The notes below the pieces were generated by a model. It was not told the origin of the DNA, did no database searches, and worked only from the letters and a program-made list of their open reading frames with translations. This document shows, one piece after another, positions 9,836 to 18,348 of a stretch of 64,000 bases of DNA; position 1 is the first letter of the stretch, and each line of letters starts with the position of its first letter. Both the position numbers and the translations under genes were made by a program. The stretch is from JACSRF01 sp963695505 (lineage in GTDB: Bacteria; Chloroflexota; Anaerolineae; Promineifilales; Promineifilaceae): positions 1 to 64,000 of the forward strand of contig CAVOGX010000022.1 of NCBI GenBank assembly GCA_963695505.1. Reading direction: 5' to 3'.

Positions 9836-10801
9836 TTATTCTGATATTGGTTCCCCACGCTCTTTAGCCAATAACTTCTCCAGCTTAGCCTTGGTTTCGC
9901 GCCAGGTAATCTTGGATAAGCCGAGCTTTTGGCGGATGTCGTCCTGTTCTTCGTTATTGCGGAAATCCCGCAAGGCAGATGCCCAGCGCAGGTTTTCAAA
10001 GGAAAGCAGGCCGCGTTCCAGCCCGGCATCGTCGCCAATGTCACGCAGAATGTATTCCAGGTTGCGCGGCGTGCAGGTGAAGAGTGTGTCGGGCGTTTCG
10101 TACTGCTCCAGATATTCATTCAGCACATCCAGCCATTCTGCTTCCAGGTACAGCTTGCGCTCTTTGTAGCGCAGGCGAGGGTTGGCGTAGCGCACAAACA
10201 GCATGGGCTGGTTGGGGTTACTGCGGTCAATGTGATTGGGCACAATGTTCATGGCTTCGCTTTTTTTGATGCCTGTTTTGAGCAGCAGGGTTAGTAAAAG
10301 GTGCGGACGGGCATCAGCTTTGCGAGGCGGCACGCCCTGCCGCCAGTTTTCCGATGCCTCAAGTGCTTTTTGAAGTTCGACCTCGCTGGGGACGATGGGG
10401 AGGGGGCTTTTGACGCTTTGCTGGATAACGGCCGTTGCTGGATCATTTGGCAGCACGCCAGCTTCATGCAGCCACTTAAAAAACACTTTAAGGGTTGTAA
10501 CCCGCCGGGCATATGATTTGGGGCTGCAGGGCACGCCGCGCTCATTTAATAACCAGTTCAAAAAATCATTGAGATTTTGCGTGCTGATTCCCCCAATGGG
10601 CTGCCCAACTCCCAGGTACTTTCCTAGCAGCCGGACGTCACTGGCAAACGCTTTAACCGTGTTTAGGGCAAACCCCTCGTCGCGCATGTGCAGCTCAAAA
10701 CGGCTTAGCGCTGCTTTAATTGATGCTTCTGCTGATAATGTGGCGCCTTCTTTAGCAGAATCCCCGGTGGGAAAGAGTCCTTTTTGCTTGTTTTCGCTCA
10801 T
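9836..10801 (-). CDS. Tyrosine-recombinase-fold protein with degenerate active site
   Basis: A 321-residue XerC/D-like protein. Residues about 30-125 form the SAM-like core-binding domain (ALSRFELHMRDEGFALNTVKAFASDV.. and SYARRVTTLKVFFKWL). Residues about 140-310 follow the catalytic-domain layout, but key residues are lost: the first Arg of the usual TGLRxSEL is Lys (TGIKKSEAMNI), the HxLRH box reads FENLRW, so the His is Glu, and no Tyr lies in the region after LGLSKITW where the nucleophile belongs. It probably binds DNA without recombining it. Intact and divergent from the CinA-like gene. Confidence 0.8.
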   Translation of the reverse strand: MSENKQKGLFPTGDSAKEGATLSAEASIKAALSRFELHMRDEGFALNTVKAFASDVRLLGKYLGVGQPIGGISTQNLNDFLNWLLNERGVPCSPKSYARRVTTLKVFFKWLHEAGVLPNDPATAVIQQSVKSPLPIVPSEVELQKALEASENWRQGVPPRKADARPHLLLTLLLKTGIKKSEAMNIVPNHIDRSNPNQPMLFVRYANPRLRYKERKLYLEAEWLDVLNEYLEQYETPDTLFTCTPRNLEYILRDIGDDAGLERGLLSFENLRWASALRDFRNNEEQDDIRQKLGLSKITWRETKAKLEKLLAKERGEPISE

Positions 10802-10866
10802 CGCTCACTCTCCTGGCTTCGTGTAGTTACCCTCAAGATTAGAACATTTGGCCGACTTTGTCAAGA

Positions 10867-10895
10867 TTGCTGTGATATTTTCTTTATGCTAGAAT
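10867..10895 (+). promoter_or_regulatory. Sigma-70-like promoter before the CinA-like gene
   Basis: TTGCTG (10867-10872) and TAGAAT (10890-10895) are separated by 17 bp and point toward the gene at 11045. The roughly 140-nt leader contains a small hairpin GCAGC-ATTTT-GCTGC near 10957-10971. Confidence 0.5.
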
Positions 10896-11044
10896 CGCGC
10901 TGCTTTAGGGGAAAATATGGTTTTCGAATATTAACTGTGTACCCCAGAGGTCAAAGCAGCATTTTGCTGCCATGGGGGGAGAGCCAATAACTTAGCACAA
11001 AGCGAGTGTTGCAGCCTCATGTTTGTAAACATAACCCTGGCCTC

Positions 11045-12175
11045 ATGAAAGTAGAAATTGTCAGCATAGGCGATGATTTGTTGGTCAGTGATGTGTTGGA
11101 CACAAACATTGCCCATTTATCCCGCAGCTTGCGGGAAATCCATGTGCCAATTACTTGCAAGGTAACAGTGGGCGATGATGTGGAAATGATCGCCGACGTC
11201 TTGCAAATTGCACTGAAGCGCGCAAATGTCGTGCTAACAATTAACAGCCTGCAAGAGGTGGAAAAACGAATAATTCCTGCGGCCATGAGCCGCCTTTTTG
11301 GGGATATGGCTGGTTTTACGGGTGACCTGACTTATTCGGTCATGGTGGACTCACGGCTGGTTCAACTGCCAGGGGTTTATATTGAAGAGCATGACGGATT
11401 AATTGTCTGCCTGCCACGCGACCGGCAAGAGATGTCATACGTGTTAGAAACGGCCGTACTGCCATATTTGCGGGCGAAAGCTCAGCAGGAAGCGACAAAA
11501 AAATCGGGTTGGAACCTGCTGCGGGCGGTGGGAGTCGTCGAAAGCAGCGTTCGTCTGCAGTTAGGCGATATGCCCCGTATTCCCGGAACCCGCATTACAT
11601 ACGATTCCTTTGCCGGTCAGACAAGTATTCGCCTTTGGGCAGAAGGAGAAACTGAGGAGCTTGTAGCCCAAAAGCTGGCTCTGTTGAAGCAGGGAGTTAT
11701 GGAACGGCTGGGGGACCACGTATTTGGCGAAGAAGATGCTCGACTCGAACAAGTAGTCCTGCAATTATTGGTACAGAGCCAGACGAAATTGGTTGTGGCC
11801 GAATGTCATACGAACCACATCATATCGCAGACCCTTGACAACCAGCCTGACAGCGCCACTCAGGTGTTATTGTTACCTATTGAAAACTGCGTTGCGCTGG
11901 CTGAATATTTGCGTATTCCGCTTGAGAGTGATGATTTAACAAGATGGTGCCGCGAAGCAGCCACGCAGCTTCTCTATCAGAGCGACGCAGACTTGAGTTT
12001 GATGGTTTATAAAAATGTGACTCAGGGCGGGATTCAGGTTTTGGTGACTCTTGCTTCTGAAAGCGGGGTTTCAGTCACGCAGCGGTCATTTGGCGGTCAC
12101 CCTGATAACATTGACCGCTGGGCATTTTCCCTTGGCATGACCCATTTGCGCCGCTGGCTGCGGGCCCATGCCTGA
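11045..12175 (+). CDS. CinA-like protein with degenerate motifs
   Basis: 376 residues resembling CinA, a nicotinamide-nucleotide deamidase and pyrophosphatase. The N-terminus KVEIVSIGDDLLVSDVLDTN matches the MoCF-type start of CinA, the middle keeps PGVYIEE, and the C-terminal domain keeps GDHVFGEEDARLEQVV. Diagnostic active-site words are missing: the usual GGLGPTxDD is INSLQEVEK, and the deamidase AESCTGG is AECHTNHI. The fold is probably kept and the activity lost or changed. ATG 11045 precedes the conserved start; an upstream in-frame start would add about 13 residues. A GT4 gene follows after 16 bp, likely in one operon. Confidence 0.7.
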   Translation: MKVEIVSIGDDLLVSDVLDTNIAHLSRSLREIHVPITCKVTVGDDVEMIADVLQIALKRANVVLTINSLQEVEKRIIPAAMSRLFGDMAGFTGDLTYSVMVDSRLVQLPGVYIEEHDGLIVCLPRDRQEMSYVLETAVLPYLRAKAQQEATKKSGWNLLRAVGVVESSVRLQLGDMPRIPGTRITYDSFAGQTSIRLWAEGETEELVAQKLALLKQGVMERLGDHVFGEEDARLEQVVLQLLVQSQTKLVVAECHTNHIISQTLDNQPDSATQVLLLPIENCVALAEYLRIPLESDDLTRWCREAATQLLYQSDADLSLMVYKNVTQGGIQVLVTLASESGVSVTQRSFGGHPDNIDRWAFSLGMTHLRRWLRAHA

Positions 12176-12191
12176 ATTGGAGGATCAATAA

Positions 12192-13487
12192 ATGAAGATA
12201 GGCATGGTGACAGCCTGCTATAAGCCGGTTTTGAACGGCGTTACGCGCATGGTCTCCCTCTACAAGCAAGAATTAGAAAAACTGGGTCATCAGGTAACGA
12301 TTTTTACACTGGGAGACCCAGACCCGGCTGGCGAAGAAGCGGGAGTTGTGCGCTCGCCAGCTATCCCTGTTGGGTCGGGTTACTACTTCACCATGCGCTA
12401 CACGCGGGAAGCGCAGGAACTGCTGGCAGAGATGGAGATTATCCACTGCCACCATTTGTTCATGAGCGTCGAAATGGCACACCGGTACGGCCGTTGCCCT
12501 ATTGTGTACACCAACCATACCCGGTACGACCTCTATACAGGGGCATATGTCTCCATTCCTCAACCGGCTGCTGACGCCATCATGCGCCAGGTGTGGCCAG
12601 AATTCACAGATTTGGCAGACCTGGTCATCACCCCTTCGGATAGCGTGAGGCAAATTATGCTGGACTTTGGCGTGCAGCGACCTATTGTGGTGGTGGAGAA
12701 CGGGGTGGATTTACGGCCGTTTCGCAATCCCCCACGCCCGTTTACTAAAGAATCCTTGGGCATCCCCGCCGAAGCAATTTTGCTTGTTTACGTGGGCCGC
12801 CTCTCGTCAGAAAAAAACCTGGAGGTACTTCTAGAACAATTTGCTGTAGCCCAGGAGTTGCTGCCCAAGCTGCACTTGCTGCTGATTGGCACCGGGACTA
12901 TCCAGGACGAACTAGAGCTCATGGCGCAAGACCTTGGCATTTCCCCCCAGGTTCACTTTTCCGGAGCCATTGATTTTGCAGAAGTGCCCAACTATTTAGC
13001 TGCTGCAGACATGTTTGTAACAGCCTCCCAATCCGAGGTGCATCCTTTGACGGTCATTGAAGCTATGGCGGCGGGGCTGCCTGTTGTGGCTTCGTCATCG
13101 CCTGGTATCGTCGACACAGTACAATCGATGAAATCTGGACTGCTTACCAGCCAGCCGGAAAAAGGGTTGGCAGCAGCCATTGTCGGCCTGGCTTTGAATG
13201 AAGCCTTGCGACAGCAAATGAGCGCCAGCGCTCTCGAGGAAAGCAAGCGTTTTGATATCAGTAAAACGGTTACGCACACTGTGCAGCTGTATGAAGAACT
13301 TCGGAAAACGCGTCCCGATTTGCAGCGAGAAAACGCTCATGGCAAATGGCTGCGGAACTGGGAAAAATTCCAGCCGATGTTGGATCAGCTCGCTGGTTTG
13401 GTGCGTCCGCCGGAAACCTGGGACATGATGCTGCAAAGGATTTTGCCTGACAAGGAGAAGAAAGAAAGCGGGTTTTATGAGCAGTAA
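12192..13487 (+). CDS. GT4-family glycosyltransferase
   Basis: 431-residue GT-B glycosyltransferase (GT4), probably acting on a lipid or polysaccharide at the inner face of the membrane. The N-terminus MKIGMVTACYKPVLNGVTRMV has the glycine-rich acceptor loop. The donor domain has VYVGRLSSEKNLEVLLEQF and the EX7E-type motif EVHPLTVIE (about residues 282-290), with DMFVTASQSE just before. Closest in style to the 1,2-diacylglycerol 3-glucosyltransferase and MgtA group. A charged C-terminal tail of about 50 residues may lie on the membrane. Start has AGGAT upstream. It overlaps yraN by 11 bp. Confidence 0.85.
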   Translation: MKIGMVTACYKPVLNGVTRMVSLYKQELEKLGHQVTIFTLGDPDPAGEEAGVVRSPAIPVGSGYYFTMRYTREAQELLAEMEIIHCHHLFMSVEMAHRYGRCPIVYTNHTRYDLYTGAYVSIPQPAADAIMRQVWPEFTDLADLVITPSDSVRQIMLDFGVQRPIVVVENGVDLRPFRNPPRPFTKESLGIPAEAILLVYVGRLSSEKNLEVLLEQFAVAQELLPKLHLLLIGTGTIQDELELMAQDLGISPQVHFSGAIDFAEVPNYLAAADMFVTASQSEVHPLTVIEAMAAGLPVVASSSPGIVDTVQSMKSGLLTSQPEKGLAAAIVGLALNEALRQQMSASALEESKRFDISKTVTHTVQLYEELRKTRPDLQRENAHGKWLRNWEKFQPMLDQLAGLVRPPETWDMMLQRILPDKEKKESGFYEQ

Positions 13488-13860
13488 AGGGGGTAACGGC
13501 CGTAAACAGTTGGGTAATTGGGGTGAATCAGTCGCGGCCACCCATTTGGAATCCAAAGGTTACACAATTTTGCACCGCAATTGGCGCTGCGCACGCGGGG
13601 AAATTGACCTGGTTGCCCAGGCGGGAGAAGTGCTGGTCTTTGTAGAAGTCAAGACCAGGCGCGGGCGCAAAAGCGGTACGCCGGAAGAAGGAGTGACTGC
13701 GCAAAAAGCACGACGCCTCCTGGATTTGGGACAGCACTACCTTTTCGAAAACGACCTGGATGACGTGGAGTGGCGCGTAGACCTGGTGGCTGTTGAGCTG
13801 GATGGTCACGGGAAGTTACTGCGGTGTGAGCACATTCCCAATGCGGTTTTGGGATGGTAA
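13477..13860 (+). CDS. yraN: YraN/UPF0102 endonuclease-like protein
   Basis: 127-residue member of UPF0102, a restriction-endonuclease-like fold of uncertain role, often near rnhB or ribosomal genes. The PD-(D/E)xK core is visible: GEIDLVAQAGEVLVFVEVKTR, with Asp and E-V-K as likely metal ligands. The N-terminal GNWGESVAATHLESKGYTILHRNWRC is also typical. It overlaps the end of the GT4 gene, and miaA follows at once, so the three are probably cotranscribed. Confidence 0.9.
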   Translation: MSSKGGNGRKQLGNWGESVAATHLESKGYTILHRNWRCARGEIDLVAQAGEVLVFVEVKTRRGRKSGTPEEGVTAQKARRLLDLGQHYLFENDLDDVEWRVDLVAVELDGHGKLLRCEHIPNAVLGW

Positions 13861-14788
13861 GCAGATAAGCAATCTGCTCCCCGCTGCCCACTTCTAGTTC
13901 TTGTGGGGCAGACAGCAGTGGGCAAAACGGCCGTTTCCCTGCAGTTAGCCTCGGCATTTAACGGCGAAATTGTCTCTGCCGATTCCCGGCTTTTTTATCG
14001 GGGAATGGATATTGGCACAGCCAAACCAACGCCTACCGAACGTGGGCAAGTACGACACCATCTAATCGACATTTGCCAGCCCAATGAAACGCTGACCCTT
14101 GGCGAGTACCAGGATTTGGCGTATGCTGCCATTGAGGAAATTCAGCGAAGAGATAAGCTGCCCATACTGGTGGGCGGAACCGGGCAATATGTGCAGGCGG
14201 TGGTAGAGGGTTGGGGCATTCCCCGCGTCCCACCACAGCCCGCATTGCGCAAGGCGCTGGCCAGACTGGGTGGTAGATTTGCTGGCCCGCTGGTTAACGG
14301 TGCTGGATCCGGTGGCCGCCGCCAAAATTGAACCACGCAACGTGCGCCGCGTCATTCGCGCATTGGAAGTAACCCTGGTAAGCGGCAGGCCTATTTCGGA
14401 GCTGCAGCGCAAGCTGCCCCCGCCTTATGACGTGAAGGTGATTGGCTTGCGGCGTGAACGGGCAGATTTATATGCGCGGATAGACCGGCGTATTGAAGAT
14501 ATGATGGTGGCAGGGCTGCTGGATGAGGTGAAAGCGCTGCGTAATGCGGGATACGGCCGTTCCTTACCGGCCATGAGCGGTCTGGGCTACCGGCAGCTTT
14601 ACGCCCATCTGGATGGTGAGATGACGCTGCCGGAGGCTGTGGAACGCATTAAGTTTGAGACGCACCGTTTCGCCCGCCAGCAAAACACCTGGTTTCGCGC
14701 TGACGACCCGGCCATTACCTGGTTTGACATGGGTGAGGAAGGGGTGGAAACGGCCGTTTTGAACTTTGTACACAAATGGCTGGGATAG
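13861..14788 (+). CDS. miaA: tRNA dimethylallyltransferase MiaA, frameshifted
   Basis: MiaA adds a dimethylallyl group to A37 of tRNAs reading UNN codons. Seen are the P-loop GQTAVGKTAVSLQLA, VSADSRLFYRGMDIGTAKPT, HHLIDICQPNETLTLGEYQ, GGTGQYVQAVVEGW, RNVRRVIRALEV and the C-terminal MSGLGYRQLYAHLDGE with RQQNTWFR. A shift near 14270-14285 separates the two halves. At the 5' end no good start codon lies in frame before GTG 13903, which would cut off the first strand (LLVLV). The likely true start is ATG 13854, overlapping the yraN stop, with a one-base error near 13864. Essential-type gene, so assembly errors are likely. Confidence 0.85.
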
Positions 14789-14796
14789 GGTAGAAC

Positions 14797-15846
14797 ATGC
14801 AAGTCTCAAGTTACAAACCAACAAATCAACCATCCATCCAACCAACAAACAAACCTGCCAACTCCCCCCTCTTTCAAGTTGGTTCTGTTCCCGTTTACGG
14901 TGACGTGATCCTGGCTCCAATGGCGGGATATTCCGATGTTCCCTACCGGGCGCTGTGCCGCGCTTACGGTTCGGCCATGCATTACACGGAATTTGTGCCG
15001 GCAGAGTCGCTGCTGGGTAAGCGCAGCCACAATCGTTTTTGGCAGCGGTTGGACAAACAGCCCGATGAATACCCCATGGTTTTCCAGATATTTGGCAACG
15101 ACGCGCAAAAGATTTTGCAAGCTGCCCAAAACATCCTGGACCTGGAGCCGGACATTATTGACGTGAATATGGGCTGTTCAACGCGCAAGGTGAGCGGGCG
15201 CGGGGCGGGCGTGGGCATGATGCCCCGACCAGAATTGGTAGCAGATACGTTTCGCTTGCTGTCGCAGCATTTGCCTGTGCCGGTAACGGGCAAAATACGG
15301 CTGGGCTGGGACGCCGACCAGCGCAATTTTCTGCAGATTGGGCAGATAATGGTGGACAATGGTGCGGCGCTCATTGCTATGCACGGCCGTACCAAGACGC
15401 AAAAATATGGCGGCCAGGCAGATTGGGATGCCATCGCCGCGCTGAAACAAGCGGTGCCTGTGCCCGTCATTGGCAATGGCGACGTGCAGTCAGCAGCGGA
15501 CATTGAGCGCATGAAGGCGCATACCGGCTGCGACGCGGTGATGGTGGGCCGGGCGGCCATTGGCAATCCCTGGATATTTGCGCGGCAAGACAAAGCCGAC
15601 CTGCCCTTTTCCGATGTGGCCATGGCCATTAGCCAGCATTTGCGGGAAATGCTAGCTTACTACGGCAATCCCCACGGTTTGGTTGTGTTTCGCAAGCATT
15701 TGAAGCAGTATCTAGCGGACTTTGACGTGCCGGAAGCGAGGCTGATGGGGATGCTGAAAACAACCGATGTTGATGCTTTTTTACAGGGGCTGGCAGCGGT
15801 AGAAACGGCCGTTTCTCCTCTTCAAAACGCTTATAACTTTGCTTGA
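14797..15846 (+). CDS. dus: tRNA-dihydrouridine synthase (DusB-like)
   Basis: 349-residue flavoenzyme that reduces uridine to dihydrouridine in tRNA. TIM-barrel motifs: ILAPMAGYSDVPYRALCR, PMVFQIFG, DVNMGCSTRKVSGRGAG (catalytic Cys retained; the usual Pro after it is Ser), MHGRTKTQKYGG and IGNGDVQSAADI with the FMN-phosphate motif VMVGRAAIGNPW. The first 25 residues (YKPTNQPSIQPTNKPAN) are an unusual low-complexity lead encoded by CCAACAAAC-like words, so translation may start later. The C-terminal helical domain is present. It follows miaA by 8 bp, which fits a tRNA-modification operon. Confidence 0.88.
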   Translation: MQVSSYKPTNQPSIQPTNKPANSPLFQVGSVPVYGDVILAPMAGYSDVPYRALCRAYGSAMHYTEFVPAESLLGKRSHNRFWQRLDKQPDEYPMVFQIFGNDAQKILQAAQNILDLEPDIIDVNMGCSTRKVSGRGAGVGMMPRPELVADTFRLLSQHLPVPVTGKIRLGWDADQRNFLQIGQIMVDNGAALIAMHGRTKTQKYGGQADWDAIAALKQAVPVPVIGNGDVQSAADIERMKAHTGCDAVMVGRAAIGNPWIFARQDKADLPFSDVAMAISQHLREMLAYYGNPHGLVVFRKHLKQYLADFDVPEARLMGMLKTTDVDAFLQGLAAVETAVSPLQNAYNFA

Positions 15847-15870
15847 CATGGCAACCTCCTCTGGTATAAT
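15843..15870 (+). promoter_or_regulatory. Near-consensus promoter for tRNA-Asn, overlapping the dus stop codon
   Basis: TTGACA (15843-15848) and TATAAT (15865-15870), both perfect hexamers, are 16 bp apart. The -35 box contains the TGA stop of the dus gene. Initiation near 15877 would leave a very short 5' leader before the tRNA. Confidence 0.9.
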
Positions 15871-15882
15871 TCCGTTCGCTGT

Positions 15883-15957
15883 TCCTCAGTAGCTCAATGG
15901 CAGAGCATGCGGCTGTTAACCGCAGGGTTGTTGGTTCGAGTCCAACCTGAGGAGCCA
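15883..15957 (+). tRNA. tRNA-Asn (GTT)
   Basis: 75 nt with genomically encoded CCA. Acceptor stem TCCTCAG pairs with CTGAGGA, the discriminator is G, the anticodon stem is TGCGG/CCGCA around the loop CTGTTAA with anticodon GTT (15915-15917), and the T loop is GGTTCGAGTCC. All arms close. Confidence 0.97.
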
Positions 15958-15960
15958 GAG

Positions 15961-15991
15961 AGGCGGTAGACGAAAGTCTGCCGCCTTTTTT
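15961..15991 (+). terminator. Intrinsic terminator after tRNA-Asn
   Basis: AGGCGGTAGAC and GTCTGCCGCCT form an 11-bp stem (one G-U pair) closed by a GAAA tetraloop and followed by a run of T. It begins 3 nt after the tRNA. Confidence 0.92.
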
Positions 15992-16100
15992 AATTTCAGG
16001 AATCAGATTTTTGGGTGTCAACTGGTAACTGTTCAGGTATCATGACATCTAATGCCAAAGCACCTAAACCTTTGGTACGGACAACAAGGAGACCAAACCC

Positions 16101-17648
16101 ATGAAAAGCTATAAACCAGTAGCCCTCATCATTCTCGATGGATGGGGGATTCGTGAAAATGCGGCGGGCAATGCCGTGGTGCTGGGGAATACCCCCAACT
16201 ATGACAAGTGGAATCGGGAACTTGAGCGCAGTGTGTTGGACGCTTCTGGCGAGGGTGTAGGCTTGCCTGAAGGCCAGATGGGCAACTCGGAGGTGGGGCA
16301 TCTGAATCTGGGCGCGGGGCGCATTGTGTATCAAGACCTGACGCGCATAAACCTGGCGATTCGGGATGGATCGTTTAGCAAAACCCCGGCATTGGTGGAA
16401 GCCATTGAATCGGCTAAAAGCAAAGGGGGCAAGGTGCATGTCATTGGGCTGTTTGGCCCGGGCGGTGTGCACAGCCACAGCAACCACATGTATGCCATTT
16501 TGGATATGGTGAATGCCCATGACTTGCAGCCCGTGCTGCATCTGATTACCGATGGTCGGGACACGCCGCCGGAAAGCAGCGAAGATTTCCTGGTGGCATT
16601 GGAAGCATACCAGGAGAAAAACCCGGTCACGGTGGCGTCAGTTAGCGGCCGTTACTACACCATGGACCGCGACAAGCGCTGGGCGCGCACGCAGATGGGG
16701 TATGAAGTGATTGCCAATCACCAGGGACACGAAGGCAGAACGGCCGTTACCGCCCGTGCCGCCATCGAACAATCCCACGCTGAAGGCGTGACCGATGAGT
16801 TTATTTTGCCCGCAGCCATTGATACCGGCGACCGTGACGTAACCATCCAACCGGGGGACAGCCTGATCTTCTACAACTTCCGCGCCGACCGCATGCGCCA
16901 GCCGGTGGCCATTTTTACGGATAAAGGGTTTGACGGGTTTGAACGGCCGTTTATCGACGACCTCTTCATTGTGACCATGACCAGCTACGAGGATGATTTT
17001 CCCGTCCACGTGGCCTTTCCCGAACAGGAAATCACCAATACGCTGGCGGAGGTGCTGAGCAAGCAGGGATTGAAGCAGTTCCATGCTGCCGAAACCGAAA
17101 AATACGCCCACGTCACCTACTTTTTTAATGGCGGCGTCGAGACCATGTACGAGGGTGAATCGCGCCACCTGGAACCTTCTCCCAAAGTGCCCACCTATGA
17201 TTTGCAGCCGGAAATGAGCGCTTATCCGCTGACAGAAGCTGTGCTCAAGCGCATTCAGGAACACGACGATGACTTTATCCTGGTGAATTTTGCCAACCCG
17301 GATATGGTGGGACACACCGGCGTGCTGGAAGCAGCCATCAAAGCAGTGGAAGCGGTGGATGAGTGCGCCGGGCGGCTTGTGGAAGCTATTGTTGCCAAGG
17401 GTGGCGTGGCCTGCGTCACGGCCGATCACGGCAACTGCGACCGCATGATTGACCTGTATACGGGCAAGCCCCACACCTACCACACCACGCAGCCGGTGGC
17501 TTTCTTTGTAATTGGTCATGATGGTTACTTGAATATGAATCCACGGGGCATTCTGGCCGACGTATCGCCAACAATTTTGGAACTGATGGGTGTTGCACAG
17601 CCCGCAGAAATGACGGGAAAGAGTTTGATTGAGCATAGTGGGAAGTAA
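16101..17648 (+). CDS. gpmI: 2,3-bisphosphoglycerate-independent phosphoglycerate mutase
   Basis: 515 residues, the normal iPGM length. Interconverts 3- and 2-phosphoglycerate in glycolysis using two metal ions. Seen: the N-terminal metal site LIILDGWGIRE, the phosphorylated Ser in GQMGNSEVGHLNLGAGR (about residue 62), HLITDGRDTPP, SVSGRYYTMDRDKRW, YNFRADRMRQ, NFANPDMVGHTGVLEAA and the C-terminal metal site VTADHGNCDRM followed by HTYHTTQPV. The start has AAGGAG about 9 nt upstream. Complete and single-frame. Stands alone after the tRNA terminator. Confidence 0.97.
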   Translation: MKSYKPVALIILDGWGIRENAAGNAVVLGNTPNYDKWNRELERSVLDASGEGVGLPEGQMGNSEVGHLNLGAGRIVYQDLTRINLAIRDGSFSKTPALVEAIESAKSKGGKVHVIGLFGPGGVHSHSNHMYAILDMVNAHDLQPVLHLITDGRDTPPESSEDFLVALEAYQEKNPVTVASVSGRYYTMDRDKRWARTQMGYEVIANHQGHEGRTAVTARAAIEQSHAEGVTDEFILPAAIDTGDRDVTIQPGDSLIFYNFRADRMRQPVAIFTDKGFDGFERPFIDDLFIVTMTSYEDDFPVHVAFPEQEITNTLAEVLSKQGLKQFHAAETEKYAHVTYFFNGGVETMYEGESRHLEPSPKVPTYDLQPEMSAYPLTEAVLKRIQEHDDDFILVNFANPDMVGHTGVLEAAIKAVEAVDECAGRLVEAIVAKGGVACVTADHGNCDRMIDLYTGKPHTYHTTQPVAFFVIGHDGYLNMNPRGILADVSPTILELMGVAQPAEMTGKSLIEHSGK

Positions 17649-17726
17649 GAGGGACGAGTACACTGAGAATTTATATGTGAATCTTTGTGTCTTCTCTGCG
17701 CTCTCTGTGCTCCTAACGGAGTGAGT

Positions 17727-18260
17727 ATGCAAAACGGCAACGCTTTTCTGGCTTTTGTGGAGGAGGCCAGCGCTTTCTTGCAGAAGTTACAGGTGATTGA
17801 TTATTACCAGGAACCGCTGCCGGGGGAGGTGGATGAGCGGTTGGCGGCGATGGTAGACAGGCTGATGACGGCCACGACGGCAGAACGAGAACGGTTCCAG
17901 CAGACACTGGCACCCGGGCAGCGGTCGCTGTTTGGCATTTTTGCGCATCGGGCGGCGACATTGGCCATGCGGTACAAGGATCGGAATTGGCTGCTGCGTG
18001 GTTTGGTGGGAACGGCCGTTGCCAACTACACCATTCCCCCCAAGCGCAATGTAGACGTGGGATTGGCCGTTTTTCACCACGTAGCCCGCAAGCTGAGTGT
18101 AAACACCGTGGATATGTTTGATAAAGCAGCAGAATATGGCGGGGAGGCCATCGCTGCGCACTTACGCGTTTTTGGCCGCCGCTCCGACGTGCGCCTTACC
18201 AGCTTCGGCTGGCAAGAAGTTAAAACACCAGAGGGCGTCAAGTACCAGTTTTCCTGGTAA
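17727..18260 (+). CDS. Hypothetical cytoplasmic protein
   Basis: 177 residues, mainly helical, with no signal peptide or membrane segment. Notable stretches are VDERLAAMVDRLMTATTAERERFQQTL, NWLLRGLVGTAVANYTIPPKRNVDVGLAVFHHVARKL and a C-terminal FGWQEVKTPEGVKYQFSW. ATG 17727 follows GGAGTGAG; an upstream in-frame ATG at 17685 lies in a low-complexity spacer and is less likely. I do not recognise the family. Confidence 0.6.
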   Translation: MQNGNAFLAFVEEASAFLQKLQVIDYYQEPLPGEVDERLAAMVDRLMTATTAERERFQQTLAPGQRSLFGIFAHRAATLAMRYKDRNWLLRGLVGTAVANYTIPPKRNVDVGLAVFHHVARKLSVNTVDMFDKAAEYGGEAIAAHLRVFGRRSDVRLTSFGWQEVKTPEGVKYQFSW

Positions 18261-18348
18261 TAAAGGGGTGCGTTCTTTCAATTAGAAAGTGGGTTGCTCG
18301 CTGATTGTTTTGCAGCTATTTATTTTGTAAGTAGACGATGAGGTAACC

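Noticed and set aside
9836..10801. Prophage or integron integrase
   Set aside because: Active-site residues are missing and no attachment site, phage genes or gene cassettes lie beside it.
16638..17732. A 364-codon frame opposite gpmI
   Set aside because: Antisense to a fully conserved gpmI gene; no independent support.
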